NCBI GenBank assembly: GCA_902825985.1
Contig: CADEDC010000010.1
Coordinates: forward strand, 33,389-97,388
Direction: 5' to 3'
DNA length: 64,000 nucleotides
Origin: an uncultured Acidobacteriota bacterium
Lineage (GTDB): Bacteria; Acidobacteriota; Vicinamibacteria; Vicinamibacterales; CAVVIG01
Below are positions 11,678 to 20,359 of this stretch, piece after piece. The notes under the pieces are model-generated. The model did not search any database. It was not told the DNA's origin and saw nothing but the letters and a program-made list of their open reading frames with translations. Each line of letters starts with the position of its first letter. The stretch's first letter is position 1. The position numbers were made by a program, and so were the translations under genes.

Positions 11678-12208
11678 CTACCGGAACGGGGTGGCACCCT
11701 CCGGAATCGGGTTCGCCAGCGGACCGTTCATGTCCTCGTACAGCGAACCGCGCTTGTCGGTCGCGAAGTAGCGGGCGCCGGCAGAACTGATTGGATTGGC
11801 GCTCACATGATACGCGGACGCCGGAATGACCGAGGCGGCGTTGCACGGCGGCGTCGGACTGTCGGCGGTGCCGGCTTCCCCGCTGCGGGTCACGGTGAAC
11901 AGGAAGCCGCTCTTCCGGATGCCGTTGGTCGACAAATCGGGGCTGATGAACGCACTCGTCGAGCCGGGCGGTGCCAGCGCGAGGTCGGCGAGGTCGAGTG
12001 CGTAGTAGCCGGCCCCGCAACTCGACGAATAGCTGGCCTCGGCGGAGTTGATGTTGCGGAGCGACGCAGCCGCCGAGGTTTCCTCGGCAGACATTCTCGC
12101 CCGCATCATGCGGTTGCCGGCAATGACCGCGAGCACCCCGATGATGGCCACGACCATCAGCATCTCGATGAGGGTGAAACCTTCTTCACGCCGCAGGTGG
12201 GTCGACAC
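11678..12208 (-). CDS. type IV pilin-like protein (pseudopilin), paralog of the one at 40134
   Basis: Protein of 176 aa with a class III prepilin leader: RREEG precedes FTLIEMLMVVAIIGVLAVI, where PilD would cleave after Gly and methylate Phe1; Glu5 is present. The rest is a GspG/PilA-type head with two Cys (SSCGAGYY and PPCNAAS) that could form a disulfide. GTG at 12208 gives an 11-residue leader; GTG at 12295 gives an implausibly long one. No pilus assembly genes are adjacent. It shares length, the NINSA motif and the Cys-Gly-Tyr/Phe-Tyr-Ala region with the pseudopilin at 40134-40664. Confidence 0.85.
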   Translation of the reverse strand: MSTHLRREEGFTLIEMLMVVAIIGVLAVIAGNRMMRARMSAEETSAAASLRNINSAEASYSSSCGAGYYALDLADLALAPPGSTSAFISPDLSTNGIRKSGFLFTVTRSGEAGTADSPTPPCNAASVIPASAYHVSANPISSAGARYFATDKRGSLYEDMNGPLANPIPEGATPFR

Positions 12209-12367
12209 GTCCGAACTCGGGGCGCAAGAGCGGTGCCGATTGCCGCACGGTGCCGGGCTATGCCGCGCCGCGCAGCGACGCCCGTCCGATGACACATTTG
12301 GTCGCCGCGCGACTGACGTTGAGTGTCAGCCGAGCCGCCTGGCTGGCCGAGCGGCGCTCATCCGACG

Positions 12368-13459
12368 CTACGGCGCCGGCGGCGCGCCGTGCGCCGCCGC
12401 GACTGCCGGCACGATCAGACGGTCGACGATGTCGTCCACCGTCCGCCGGTGCGTCCGGCGATCGTCGCTCACGGTGGGCGACGATGTGGTGACCACCACG
12501 AGGTCGAGGGCCGGAACCACGAAGATGAACTGCCCGCCGAATCCCCAGGCGTGGTACGACTCGTAGCCGCCGACCGGACGAATCCACCAGCCATATCCGT
12601 ACGACTGGCCGCTCCAGTACGACGTCGACCGCGGGACGATCGACGTGCGCACCCAGTCGTCCGACAGCACGCGTTGTGTGCCGGCCATGCCGCGGCGGAG
12701 ATACAGCTCGCCGAAGGCGACCATCTGGCGCGGCGTCATCAGCATGTCGTTGCCGCCGAAGTAGATGCCCTGCGGATCCTGCGGCCAGCGCGCCAGCGAG
12801 AACCCCAGCGGCCGGGCCAGCTGGCGATCGGCGAACTGCCAGGTGCTCGTCTGCGCGACGCGCGTCACGATGGCCGACAACAGATGCGTGTTGCCGGTGC
12901 TGTAGTCCATCTCGGTGCCAGGCGGCGCCAGCAGTTTTCGGGTCAGCACGTAGCGCACCCAGTTGCCGCTCTGCACCCAGGCGCCGTAGTTGCGGTTGCT
13001 CGTCGGTTCCAGCCCCGACCGCATCGTCAGCAGGTCTTCGATGGTGATGGCGCGCTTCGCGCGGTCGGCATCGCGAGCCAGCAGGTCGGGGAAGTAACCG
13101 CCGATCGGCTGGCGAACGCCGGGCAGCAGGCCGCGGTCGATGGCGATGCCGACGAGGGCCGACATCACGCTCTTCGCCGCCGACTTGACGTTGGCCGGAC
13201 GGGCGGCGGTGGCACCGCCGTAATAGCGCTCCAGCACCAACGACCCACGCCAGCTGACCAGCAGGCTGCGCAACCGCGGCAGTTCCTTCAGGGCGGCCAG
13301 GGCCTCGGTGAAGGCCGGCTCGGGGGAGCGGATCGCCGCAATCAACGGGTCGGGCGGCGCGGCCGGCCCGCGGCTCGGCTGGGCGGCAGCCGAGGCGGCC
13401 AGAACGGCGACCAGGCCGGTCACCACTGCGAGCAGGCGCCAGGCTACGGACAGGCCCAC
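12368..13459 (-). CDS. serine hydrolase, beta-lactamase/penicillin-binding fold, exported
   Basis: Class C beta-lactamase-type fold, 363 aa. A signal peptide (WRLLAVVTGLVAVLAASAAAQ) sends it to the periplasm. The SxxK motif is SAAK within KSAAKSVMSALVG. YSTGN stands where the YxN motif is expected, and the C-terminal HAWGFGGQF is in the position of the KTG/HxG box. Members are mostly esterases or D-amino-acid peptidases rather than resistance enzymes. I chose GTG at 13459 because TATCGT sits six bases before it; the longer frame starting at 13477 would place the -10 box inside the gene. Confidence 0.82.
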   Translation of the reverse strand: MGLSVAWRLLAVVTGLVAVLAASAAAQPSRGPAAPPDPLIAAIRSPEPAFTEALAALKELPRLRSLLVSWRGSLVLERYYGGATAARPANVKSAAKSVMSALVGIAIDRGLLPGVRQPIGGYFPDLLARDADRAKRAITIEDLLTMRSGLEPTSNRNYGAWVQSGNWVRYVLTRKLLAPPGTEMDYSTGNTHLLSAIVTRVAQTSTWQFADRQLARPLGFSLARWPQDPQGIYFGGNDMLMTPRQMVAFGELYLRRGMAGTQRVLSDDWVRTSIVPRSTSYWSGQSYGYGWWIRPVGGYESYHAWGFGGQFIFVVPALDLVVVTTSSPTVSDDRRTHRRTVDDIVDRLIVPAVAAAHGAPPAP

Positions 13460-13465
13460 CGCACC

Positions 13466-13471
13466 ACGATA
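13466..13471 (-). promoter_or_regulatory. -10 box of the serine hydrolase gene, leaderless arrangement
   Basis: TATCGT (minus strand) is six bases (GGTGCG) before GTG 13459. No Shine-Dalgarno sequence is present. Confidence 0.4.
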
Positions 13472-13549
13472 CGGCACCCGGAGGCCCGATACAAACCCCC
13501 GGCCGCGACTGTCCTATACTGCGACCTGCCGGCGATGGGGGTGACTCAG

Positions 13550-15037
13550 ATGAGACAGACAGGCACGTGGCAATGGAGAGCGTTGGGGACGATCTGGAGC
13601 CTCGGTCTGCTGGCGGCCTGCACGGGCAGCGGACTCGGAGACGGCCAGGCGCTCGTCGATGAGGCGGCCACCGCCCTCGGCGGACGTGACCGTCTGCGCC
13701 AGGTGAAGTCGATCGTCATGGAGGGCGGCGGCACCAACGCCAACCTCGGCCAGGATTTGACCCCCGAGGCGACCGGTCAGTCGTTCACCGTCACCGACTA
13801 TCGGCGCGTCCTCAGCTTCACGGCGAACGCGTTGCGCAGCGAGCAGACCCGCACGCCGGCCTTCCCCTACTTCCAGGGTACGGCGCCCCAGAAGCAGATC
13901 ATGGGGATCGACGGCGACATCGGCTACAACGTCTCGCCGCTCGGCGTGTCGGTTCGCGTCTCGGAAACTGCCACCCGGCAACGCCGGATCGACATGTTCC
14001 ACCACCCGGTGGCCGCGGTCCGGGCCGCCCTCGAGCCGGGGGCGGAGCTGACGAACATCCGCCGTGACGGGCAGGAGCGGCTGGTCGACGTCGCCGCCTC
14101 GACCGGCGTGACGTTCACGCTCGCGATCGACGGCACGTCTCACCTGCCGACCCGCGTCCTGTCATCGTGGTACGACACCAATCTCGGCGATGTCGTGCTC
14201 GCGACCGCATTCTCGGAGTACCGCGACGTGGACGGCGTGAAGATGCCGGCGCGCGTCGTCACGACGACCGATCGCTGGACGACGGCCGACCTGAGGTTCA
14301 CGCACATCGAACTGGACGGCATCACCGGCGACATGGCGGCTCCCGAGGACGCCGTCCGCTCGCGCCCCGCCGCGTCGGTGCCCGAGCCGGTGGTCGACGA
14401 CGAGGAACTGGCGCCCGGCGTCTGGCTGCTCGCCGGTCAGTCGCACCACAGCGTCCTCATCGAACTGGCCGACCAGTTGCTGCTGGTCGAAGCGCCGCAG
14501 CACGAAGCCCGCACCCTGGCGGTCATCCGCCGCGGCCGGGAGTTGCGCCCGAACAAGCCGCTGACGCGCGTCGTGAATACCCATCACCACTTCGACCACT
14601 CGGGCGGCATCCGGGCGGCGGTCGCCGAAGGGCTCGCCGTCGTCACGCACCGTGGCAACGCCGCCTTCTTCGAGGAGATCGTCCGGCGGCCGCACACGGC
14701 CAACCCCGACTCGCTGTCGCGCCGCGGGCGGGCGCTGACCCTCGAACCGGTGGACGACGCGCACGAGATCGCCGACCCGACGCGGGCCGTACAGATCTTC
14801 CACGTCGCCGGCAGTCCGCACACGTCGACGATGCTGATGGTGTATCTGCCACGGGAGAAGCTGCTCATCGAGGCGGACGCCTTCACGCCGTCGGCGCCGG
14901 CGCCCTACGCCGCCAACCTGCTCGAGAACATCCAGCGCCGCGGCCTCGCCGTCGACCGCATCGTCCCGCTGCATGGCATCGTTGTGCCGTTCGATGCACT
15001 CCAGAAGGCGGTGGCTCCGGCGGCGGCGACCGACTGA
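13550..15037 (+). CDS. MBL-fold metallo-hydrolase lipoprotein
   Basis: Protein of 495 aa. A lipoprotein signal ends in LLAAC, so Cys would be lipidated. Residues about 25-270 form a beta-rich region like an outer-membrane lipoprotein sorting domain. The second half is an MBL domain with the metal motif HHHFDHSGG and a later GSPHTSTMLMVYL. It resembles alkyl sulfatase or quorum-quenching type MBL proteins but the substrate is unknown. GGTGA (13539-13543) lies six bases before the ATG; TATACT at 13515-13520 is a likely -10 box. Divergent from the serine hydrolase gene. Confidence 0.8.
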   Translation: MRQTGTWQWRALGTIWSLGLLAACTGSGLGDGQALVDEAATALGGRDRLRQVKSIVMEGGGTNANLGQDLTPEATGQSFTVTDYRRVLSFTANALRSEQTRTPAFPYFQGTAPQKQIMGIDGDIGYNVSPLGVSVRVSETATRQRRIDMFHHPVAAVRAALEPGAELTNIRRDGQERLVDVAASTGVTFTLAIDGTSHLPTRVLSSWYDTNLGDVVLATAFSEYRDVDGVKMPARVVTTTDRWTTADLRFTHIELDGITGDMAAPEDAVRSRPAASVPEPVVDDEELAPGVWLLAGQSHHSVLIELADQLLLVEAPQHEARTLAVIRRGRELRPNKPLTRVVNTHHHFDHSGGIRAAVAEGLAVVTHRGNAAFFEEIVRRPHTANPDSLSRRGRALTLEPVDDAHEIADPTRAVQIFHVAGSPHTSTMLMVYLPREKLLIEADAFTPSAPAPYAANLLENIQRRGLAVDRIVPLHGIVVPFDALQKAVAPAAATD

Positions 15038-15207
15038 CGGCCGCCGGCGCGCGTCTGCCTCGCCGCCGAGCCGCGGCCGCCACGGCGCCTGCGCCAGACC
15101 GGCGTTCGACGTGCAACGCCGGGCCGCGACGTGGGGCTCCTGAACCGTCGGCGGTCTGCCGATGAGTACGGTGCATGCTCTCGGCTCCTCCTGCGTCGCC
15201 GTTCCGG

Positions 15208-15669
15208 ATGAACAAACGCCGGGTCGACGCGACACTCACACTGACCACCGGCCGCACGGTTCGCGGATCGTTCTTCGTCGGGGAGACCACCGTCCTCGGC
15301 GATGGCCCCGAACGCGTCGACGACTTGCTGAACACCACGCCGCGCTTCTTCCCATTCGAGCGCCTCGACAACGGACACCAGCAGGTGGTGCTCTACAGCA
15401 TCGACCATGTCGCGCTGGTGACACTGTTCGGGCACGAGGCACGCGAGGTCCCCGGGTACGAGGTCGCCAAGGTCCGGCACATCTCGCTGATTCTCACCGG
15501 TGGTGAGCGCATCGCCGGGCAGATTCGCGTCTACCAACCGGACGGCCGGAACCGCGTCAGCGACTGGTCGCACGAATCATCTCCGTTCCGATTCCTCGAG
15601 ACGGAACACGGCACGTTGCTCGTCAACATCAATCACGTCGTCGAGATCATCGAACTGGAGCACCCGTGA
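15208..15669 (+). CDS. hypothetical protein with internal duplication, coupled to pilT
   Basis: Protein of 153 aa from ATG 15208 (ATG 15175 would add 11 residues). It consists of two similar halves: residues 5-73 and 88-150 share a beta-rich start (LTLTTGRTVRGSFFV versus LILTGGERIAGQIRV), a central aromatic block, and an I-(D/N)-H-V ending (SIDHVALVTL versus NINHVVEIIEL). No signal peptide or membrane span. The stop overlaps the pilT start as GTGA, so it is probably a pilus-motor partner, an inference from coupling only. Confidence 0.72.
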   Translation: MNKRRVDATLTLTTGRTVRGSFFVGETTVLGDGPERVDDLLNTTPRFFPFERLDNGHQQVVLYSIDHVALVTLFGHEAREVPGYEVAKVRHISLILTGGERIAGQIRVYQPDGRNRVSDWSHESSPFRFLETEHGTLLVNINHVVEIIELEHP

Positions 15670-16781
15670 GCCAGCCGGCCCCGATCGATCAGCTGTTTCA
15701 CCAGATGTGCGCCGTCGGCGCGTCCGACCTGCACCTGTGCGTCGGCGCCCCGCCGACCGTCCGCAAGGACGGCCGCATGCAGCCGCTGGCAGCGCATTTT
15801 CCGGTGCTCGATACGGCCAGCGTCCAGGCGCTGCTGCTGCCGATCATGCCGGAGCACAACCGCCAGGAGTATCAGGTCCGCCACGACACCGACTTCGGCT
15901 ACGAGATCTCCGGGCTGGCCCGGTTCCGCGCCAACGCCTTCTGGGACCGCCAGGGCCCCGGTGCGGTGTTCCGCGTCATTCCGGCCAAGATCCTCACCGC
16001 CGAGCAGCTCGGTCTGTCCCAGCACATCCTGCAGCTGTGTCAGCTGAACAAGGGCCTCGTCCTCGTGACCGGGCCGACCGGCTCGGGCAAATCGACGACG
16101 CTGTGCGCGATGGTCGACTACATCAACCGGACGCGGCAGGATCACGTCATCACGATCGAGGATCCGATCGAATTCGTGCACCAGAACCAGCAGTGCCTCA
16201 TCAACCAGCGCGAGGTGCGCACCCACACCGACTCGTTCAAGGACGCGCTGCGGGCCGCCCTGCGTGAAGACCCGGACATCGTCCTGGTCGGCGAGCTGCG
16301 CGACCTCGAGACCGTTGCCATCGCGATCGAAACGGCCGAAACCGGCCACCTCGTGCTCGGCACCCTGCACACGACGACTGCCGCATCGACCGTCGACCGG
16401 CTGATCGACCAGTTCCCGCCGGACCGGCAGTCGCAGATCCGGGTGATGCTGTCGGAATCGCTGAAGGGCGTCATCGCGCAGAACCTGTGCCGGAAGATCG
16501 GCGGCGGCCGCGCCGCGGCCCTGGAGGTGCTGATCGTCAACGGTGCCATCAGCAACCTGATTCGCGACGGCAAGACGTTCCAGATCCCGTCGATGATGCA
16601 GGTCGGCAAGGCGAACGGGATGACGACGCTGAACGACGCGCTGATGGAGCTCGTCACGAAGAAGCTGGTGGCGCCCGACGAGGCGTGGGCCAAGGCCGCC
16701 GACAAGGCGGGCATGGAGTCGCTGCTGAAACGCGTCGGCTTCGATCCGAAGGCCGCGAAACCGGCCGCTCCCGCGGCCTGA
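15666..16781 (+). CDS. pilT: type IV pilus retraction ATPase, PilT family
   Basis: Hexameric cytoplasmic ATPase that depolymerises type IV pili. The 371-aa protein has the usual PilT layout: N-terminal PAS-like domain (GASDLHL), Walker A GPTGSGKST, Asp box HVITIEDPIE, Walker B region PDIVLVGELRD (canonical GEMRD), His box HLVLGTLHT, and a C-terminal AISNLIRDGK close to the PilT-specific AIRNLIRE motif. GTG start with GGAG upstream. The last 25 residues are Ala/Lys/Pro rich. Pilin, platform and secretin genes are not nearby. Confidence 0.93.
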   Translation: MSQPAPIDQLFHQMCAVGASDLHLCVGAPPTVRKDGRMQPLAAHFPVLDTASVQALLLPIMPEHNRQEYQVRHDTDFGYEISGLARFRANAFWDRQGPGAVFRVIPAKILTAEQLGLSQHILQLCQLNKGLVLVTGPTGSGKSTTLCAMVDYINRTRQDHVITIEDPIEFVHQNQQCLINQREVRTHTDSFKDALRAALREDPDIVLVGELRDLETVAIAIETAETGHLVLGTLHTTTAASTVDRLIDQFPPDRQSQIRVMLSESLKGVIAQNLCRKIGGGRAAALEVLIVNGAISNLIRDGKTFQIPSMMQVGKANGMTTLNDALMELVTKKLVAPDEAWAKAADKAGMESLLKRVGFDPKAAKPAAPAA

Positions 16782-16820
16782 CGGCGGCTGGGCGGTTCGC
16801 GCCGGGCAAGGAACGACCTG

Positions 16821-16841
16821 TCGGGCCGGCCCGCGGCCCGA
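16821..16841. terminator. stem-loop between convergent pilT and amidohydrolase genes
   Basis: TCGGGCCG and CGGCCCGA form a perfect 8-bp stem with a GCCCG loop, 39 bp after the pilT stop. No T-tract. Confidence 0.45.
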
Positions 16842-16846
16842 TCCGG

Positions 16847-17935
16847 CTAGCCGACGGGCTCCGCCGGAATCCCCAGCAGTCTGGCGAGGTTTCCGCCGAG
16901 AATCGCGGTCTTCTCCGGATCGGTCAGCTGCGGCACGTCGAGGACGTGATCCACGGCGGTCGTCGTCCACGGAAACGGGTAGTCGGTGCCCATCACGACA
17001 TGATCGGCGCCGTACTCCGCCACCAGGTGGCGCAGCCCCTCGGCCGAGAAGACCATCGAGTCGAAGTAGCACCGCTTCAGATACTCGCTTGGCTTCTGCT
17101 TGAGCGTGTTGGTGCAATTCGCCGGGAACGCCACGCACCCGGCGTCGAAGCGGCCGTTGTAGGACGGCAGGAAGCCGCCGGCATGGGCGCCGCAGACACG
17201 CAACCCCGGAAAGCGGTCGAACGTCCCTTCGAAGATGAGATGCGACAGGGCGATCGTGGTCTCGAGCGGATTGCCGATGACGTTGGTGAGGAAGCCGTTG
17301 CCCTGGAGCCGGCGCCGTAATTCGGGTACCCCCTGCGGATGGATGAAGACCAGCGCCTGCAGGTCTTCGGCGGCCTTCCAGAACGGGTCGAAGCGGCGGT
17401 TCGCGAGCTCGTCCTGATCGACCGTGGCGCCGAGCGACACCCCGCGCATGCCATGCCGCCTGAAGGCATCGCGCAGCTGCTCGGCCGCCAGCTCCGGATG
17501 CTGCACGGCAACGGTTGCCAGGGCGACGAAACGATCGGATCGGGCGGCGCAGAGCTCGGCCAGCCCGCGATTCTGCACCTCGATGAGACGCGCCGCCACG
17601 GTCGGGTCGGCGCCGTACCACCACGGATTGATCGAGAGGACCTCCACGTCGATGCCCTGCTCGTCCATGCGCAGCAGGCGCTCGCGACCCATCACGAGGC
17701 TGCCGGCGGCCGACGCCGCCGCGCTCTTCTCGAGCGCCGTGCCGCGCACCGCGTCGACGACCGCAGGAATGAACGTATGCGCGTGCGCGTCGATCGTCCG
17801 GATGCGACGCCCGCCGATCCGGACCTCGCGGCGCTGCGGCTGCGCGGCGAGCCTGGCGCGGACGCCAAACGACGCGCCGGCGCACGCCAGCCCGGCGCAG
17901 GTCAGCTGACGCATGAATCGTCGGCGGGTCGGCAC
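16847..17935 (-). CDS. amidohydrolase family protein (ACMSD-like), Tat-exported
   Basis: TIM-barrel metal hydrolase/decarboxylase of 362 aa. Metal ligands appear in IDAHAHTF, FIHPQG, CGAHAGG and MGTDYPFPW, the arrangement of the aminocarboxymuconate semialdehyde decarboxylase-like amidohydrolases. The N-terminus TRRRFMRQLTCAGLACAGA is a twin-arginine signal. GTG start is supported by AAAGGAG five bases upstream (17947-17941). A TATAAT -10 box at 18009-18004 predicts an untranslated leader of about 60 nt, unlike the leaderless neighbours. Substrate unknown. Confidence 0.85.
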   Translation of the reverse strand: MPTRRRFMRQLTCAGLACAGASFGVRARLAAQPQRREVRIGGRRIRTIDAHAHTFIPAVVDAVRGTALEKSAAASAAGSLVMGRERLLRMDEQGIDVEVLSINPWWYGADPTVAARLIEVQNRGLAELCAARSDRFVALATVAVQHPELAAEQLRDAFRRHGMRGVSLGATVDQDELANRRFDPFWKAAEDLQALVFIHPQGVPELRRRLQGNGFLTNVIGNPLETTIALSHLIFEGTFDRFPGLRVCGAHAGGFLPSYNGRFDAGCVAFPANCTNTLKQKPSEYLKRCYFDSMVFSAEGLRHLVAEYGADHVVMGTDYPFPWTTTAVDHVLDVPQLTDPEKTAILGGNLARLLGIPAEPVG

Positions 17936-18003
17936 GCCAGCTCCTTTGCGACCGTACCGGCCGCCGGCGGAATCGCCGGGCCGCGCGCCGGGCCGCGCGC
18001 GCG

Positions 18004-18027
18004 ATTATACGGCGGCACCGGTACAAT
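18004..18027. promoter_or_regulatory. divergent -10 boxes for the amidohydrolase and methyltransferase-remnant genes
   Basis: TATAAT on the minus strand (18009-18004) serves the amidohydrolase gene. TACAAT on the plus strand (18022-18027) lies nine bases before the ATG at 18037; a weak GAGG at 18029-18032 may help. The two boxes are 12 bp apart and would compete for polymerase. Confidence 0.5.
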
Positions 18028-18036
18028 CGAGGCCGG

Positions 18037-18348
18037 ATGCACTTCGACCGGATCGCCCCCTACGACGACTGGATGGAGACGGCCGCCGCCGGCCGGCTCA
18101 TGCAGCAGGCTCGCACCCAGTGGTGGCTGGCCGTCGACTTCGCCGTGCCGAGCGGTCGCCGGCCCGGCCTGCGGGCCGGTGCCATCCACGCGGCGCCGTA
18201 CGCCGTCTTCCGCCGGATCGCGGCACTGCCGGCACACCGGTCGACGCCCCCCGACGGCCTGCTGCGGACGGCTGGTTTCTCGCTCGTCAGGCGGCGTGAG
18301 TCCTCGCGGCGACTCCTGCAGGCCGACCTCCGGCAGCGGACGGCATGA
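18037..18348 (+). pseudogene. internally deleted SAM-dependent methyltransferase remnant
   Basis: Reading frame of 103 aa. The start MHFDRIAPYDDWMETAAAG resembles the N-terminus of class I methyltransferases, and the second half (VDFAVPSGR, APYAVFRRIAALPA, LLRTAGFSLVRR) resembles the C-terminal part of the same enzymes. The central Rossmann region with the SAM-binding Gly motif is missing, at about residue 30. The frame remains open, so a short protein may still be made, but it cannot be a normal methyltransferase. Its TGA overlaps the start of the next gene (ATGA). The family assignment rests on my memory of such sequences. Confidence 0.5.
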
Positions 18349-19013
18349 AGCCGTGGCAGCTGATCGGCGAAACGCAGACGCCAGCCGGTGAGACCATCAC
18401 GCTCACGCGCCATGGGGCGGAGTACGTGATCATGGCGAATGGCCAGAGCCTGATGTCGAGCCGGATGTCCGGGTCGGAAGAGGCACTCGCCCGCTTCGGC
18501 TGCGCGCGCGCGCGGACGATCGAACAACCGCGGGTGCTGGTCGGCGGGCTCGGCATGGGGTTCACGCTCCGCGCCACGCTCGACGTGGTGCCGCCCGGAT
18601 CGACGGTCGTCGTCGCTGAACTGGTGGCGACGGTGGTCGACTGGAACCGCGGGCCGCTCGGTCCTCTGGCGCGTCATCCGTTGAAGGATCCGCGCGTCGT
18701 GGTGGAGGTCAGCGATGTCGCCGCGGTTCTGCACGCCTCGCCGGGCCGCTTCGATGCCGTGCTGCTCGACGTCGACAACGGCCCATCGGCGTTCACCACC
18801 TCACAGAACGACGGCCTGTACGGCAACCGCGGGCTGGCGCTGGCGCGCGCGGCCTTGACGTCGTCGGGTGTGCTGGCCGTCTGGTCGGCGCGGGACGATC
18901 GACGATTCGAGCAGCGCCTTCGTTACGCCGGCTTCGACGTGCGGGTGGAGCGTGTGCGCGCCCGGCTGCACAAGGGCGGTCCCCGGCACACCATCTTCGT
19001 CGGCGCCCTGTAA
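18345..19013 (+). CDS. spermidine synthase-like SAM-fold protein
   Basis: Protein of 222 aa with the polyamine synthase-type Rossmann fold: VLVGGLGMGFTLRATLD is the nucleotide-binding loop, VVVAELVATVVDWNR is strand 2, and FDAVLLDVDNGPSA is the acidic motif. Similar proteins are annotated as spermidine synthase or uncharacterised methyltransferase. The polyamine-site residues cannot be verified, so the substrate is open. ATGA overlap with the methyltransferase remnant suggests both descend from one operon. Confidence 0.72.
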   Translation: MKPWQLIGETQTPAGETITLTRHGAEYVIMANGQSLMSSRMSGSEEALARFGCARARTIEQPRVLVGGLGMGFTLRATLDVVPPGSTVVVAELVATVVDWNRGPLGPLARHPLKDPRVVVEVSDVAAVLHASPGRFDAVLLDVDNGPSAFTTSQNDGLYGNRGLALARAALTSSGVLAVWSARDDRRFEQRLRYAGFDVRVERVRARLHKGGPRHTIFVGAL

Positions 19014-19118
19014 GTCTTCGGCCGCCCCGGACGGCATGACCACGCCGATGCGCATGCCAGGTCTGCCGCGCGGCGCGGCGCGCCATGCGGTGATCGGGCG
19101 CAGCGCCGACGTGACGCG

Positions 19119-19601
19119 CTATTTGGCGTTCGGCAGGTACATCGACATCAGGACGATCTGCGCCGTGAGGTCGACGAACTGATGTGCGACGCCGGACGGC
19201 ACGATCAGGAAGTCGCCTTTCGCGAAGGTCTGTCGCGTCCCGCCTTCGATAGCCTTGCCGGACAGGTTGGTCCCGTTGCGCGTCTCCCCGACCAGCCGGC
19301 CGCCCGTCACGAGCGTGCCGGTGCCGTCGATGACGTAGAAGAGTTCGGCCTGCGCCTCGTGCAGCGACGCCCCCTGCGCCTGCGGCAGGCGGCGCTCGAC
19401 GTTGACGTTGTACGGCGCCAGTGTGAAGACACGGACGCTGGAGGACGGCCGATCGGTCGGCAGCTTGGCGATGGCGGCGGCGAGCTCGGCCGCGCTCAAC
19501 TGCGTCGCCTTCGTCCGATCGGTGGGTGCCGGTTGAGATGGCTGCGCCTGCAGCGTCGCTGCCAGCAGGGATACGCCACAGACCGTCATGAGCGTGCGCA
19601 T
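19119..19601 (-). CDS. exported cupin-domain protein
   Basis: Protein of 160 aa with a signal peptide (MRTLMTVCGVSLLAATLQAQ) and one cupin barrel. Cupin motif 1 is in HEAQAELFYVIDGTGTLVTGG and motif 2 in GDFLIVPSGVAHQF, supplying His/Glu metal ligands. No enzymatic function can be read from it. The start is fixed by GGAGG (19611-19607) five bases before ATG 19601; a longer frame reaches into the tRNA gene upstream and is not used. Confidence 0.82.
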   Translation of the reverse strand: MRTLMTVCGVSLLAATLQAQPSQPAPTDRTKATQLSAAELAAAIAKLPTDRPSSSVRVFTLAPYNVNVERRLPQAQGASLHEAQAELFYVIDGTGTLVTGGRLVGETRNGTNLSGKAIEGGTRQTFAKGDFLIVPSGVAHQFVDLTAQIVLMSMYLPNAK

Positions 19602-19670
19602 GGATGCCTCCGGAAACAGGGTTGTCGGACTCGTCGAGGGGCGGCGATGTCCGCAGTAATGCGAGGTGCC

Positions 19671-19759
19671 TGGTGCCGGGGGCGGGGATCGAACCCGCAC
19701 GCTCCTTGCGGAACCCGGGATTTTAAGTCCCGTGCGTCTGCCAGTTTCGCCACCCCGGC
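19671..19759 (-). tRNA. tRNA-Leu (anticodon UAA)
   Basis: Minus-strand cloverleaf of 89 nt. Acceptor arms GCCGGGG and CCCCGGC pair perfectly. The anticodon arm CGGGA/TCCCG encloses the loop CTTAAAA with anticodon TAA. A long variable arm (GGTTCCGCAAGGAGC) and the T-loop GGTTCGATCCCC are typical of tRNA-Leu. The 3' CCA is encoded. Confidence 0.96.
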
Positions 19760-19778
19760 TCGGGCCTGCCGCCAGGCG

Positions 19779-19784
19779 ATTGTA
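19779..19784 (-). promoter_or_regulatory. -10 box of tRNA-Leu
   Basis: TACAAT on the minus strand ends 19 bases before the tRNA 5' end. TTCGCG at 19806-19801 is a weak -35 candidate at 16 bp. Confidence 0.4.
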
Positions 19785-19906
19785 CGCCGGCTGCAGCTGC
19801 CGCGAACCGGAGTGGTCTGGGATGCGCGGCGCCGAGCGATGTCGCGCCGGACCACGAGCAGGAACGCGGCCGTTCGTCCCGGCGCCGCCGGCCCGGAGGC
19901 GCCCGG

Positions 19907-20317
19907 TCAGCTTCGGGCGCGCACGCCCATGATGTCGTAGGAGATGAAGAGGCCGACGACGAGCACGGCGAACAACAGCGGCGTCGTGATTAGCGGTGTC
20001 GTCGCGATGTCGACCAGGACCGTGGCGAGGCGGTGCGGTGCGACATCGGCGAACGGCACCGTGACGACCGCACGCTCGGCATCGAGCAGCAGGCAGGTCG
20101 CGGGCCGGCGACCGGGGACCCCGATCGGCGCCGACGGATACTGCATGCCAGCGTAGGTCAGCTGCCGTGCGGTGGCGTACGCCGCGCAGTGCGGGCGTCC
20201 GAAGTTGCCTTCGGCAAAGATTGCCAGCGTCAGACTGAAGCCGAGCGCCAGCAGGCCCACGAGGCCGAGATTGCGGGCGCGCTCGAAGCGCGACAGGGTG
20301 GTCGGTTGCGGCGCCAT
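19907..20317 (-). CDS. small inner-membrane protein of unknown function
   Basis: Protein of 136 aa with two transmembrane helices (GLVGLLALGFSLTLAIFA near 18-36 and LITTPLLFAVLVVGLFISY near 109-127). Between them is a roughly 70-residue extracytoplasmic loop with two Cys (PHCAAY and ATCLLL). I recognise no family. The ATG follows AGGGG directly, and TAGCCT at 20330-20325 lies seven bases upstream. Confidence 0.65.
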   Translation of the reverse strand: MAPQPTTLSRFERARNLGLVGLLALGFSLTLAIFAEGNFGRPHCAAYATARQLTYAGMQYPSAPIGVPGRRPATCLLLDAERAVVTVPFADVAPHRLATVLVDIATTPLITTPLLFAVLVVGLFISYDIMGVRARS

Positions 20318-20359
20318 CCCCTACAGGCTATCCCACCCGGCCCGCCGCCCGGGCGGCCG

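Noticed and set aside
12209..12367. Start of the first pseudopilin at GTG 12295
   Set aside because: It would give a leader of 40 residues, far longer than normal for class III signal peptides, and has no ribosome-binding site; GTG 12208 gives 11 residues.
12323..13549. Very long plus-strand open frame leading into the MBL lipoprotein gene
   Set aside because: The part before 13550 is antisense to the serine hydrolase gene and is Arg/Pro/Gln-rich as expected of a high-GC shadow frame. The lipoprotein signal and ribosome-binding site fix the real start at 13550.
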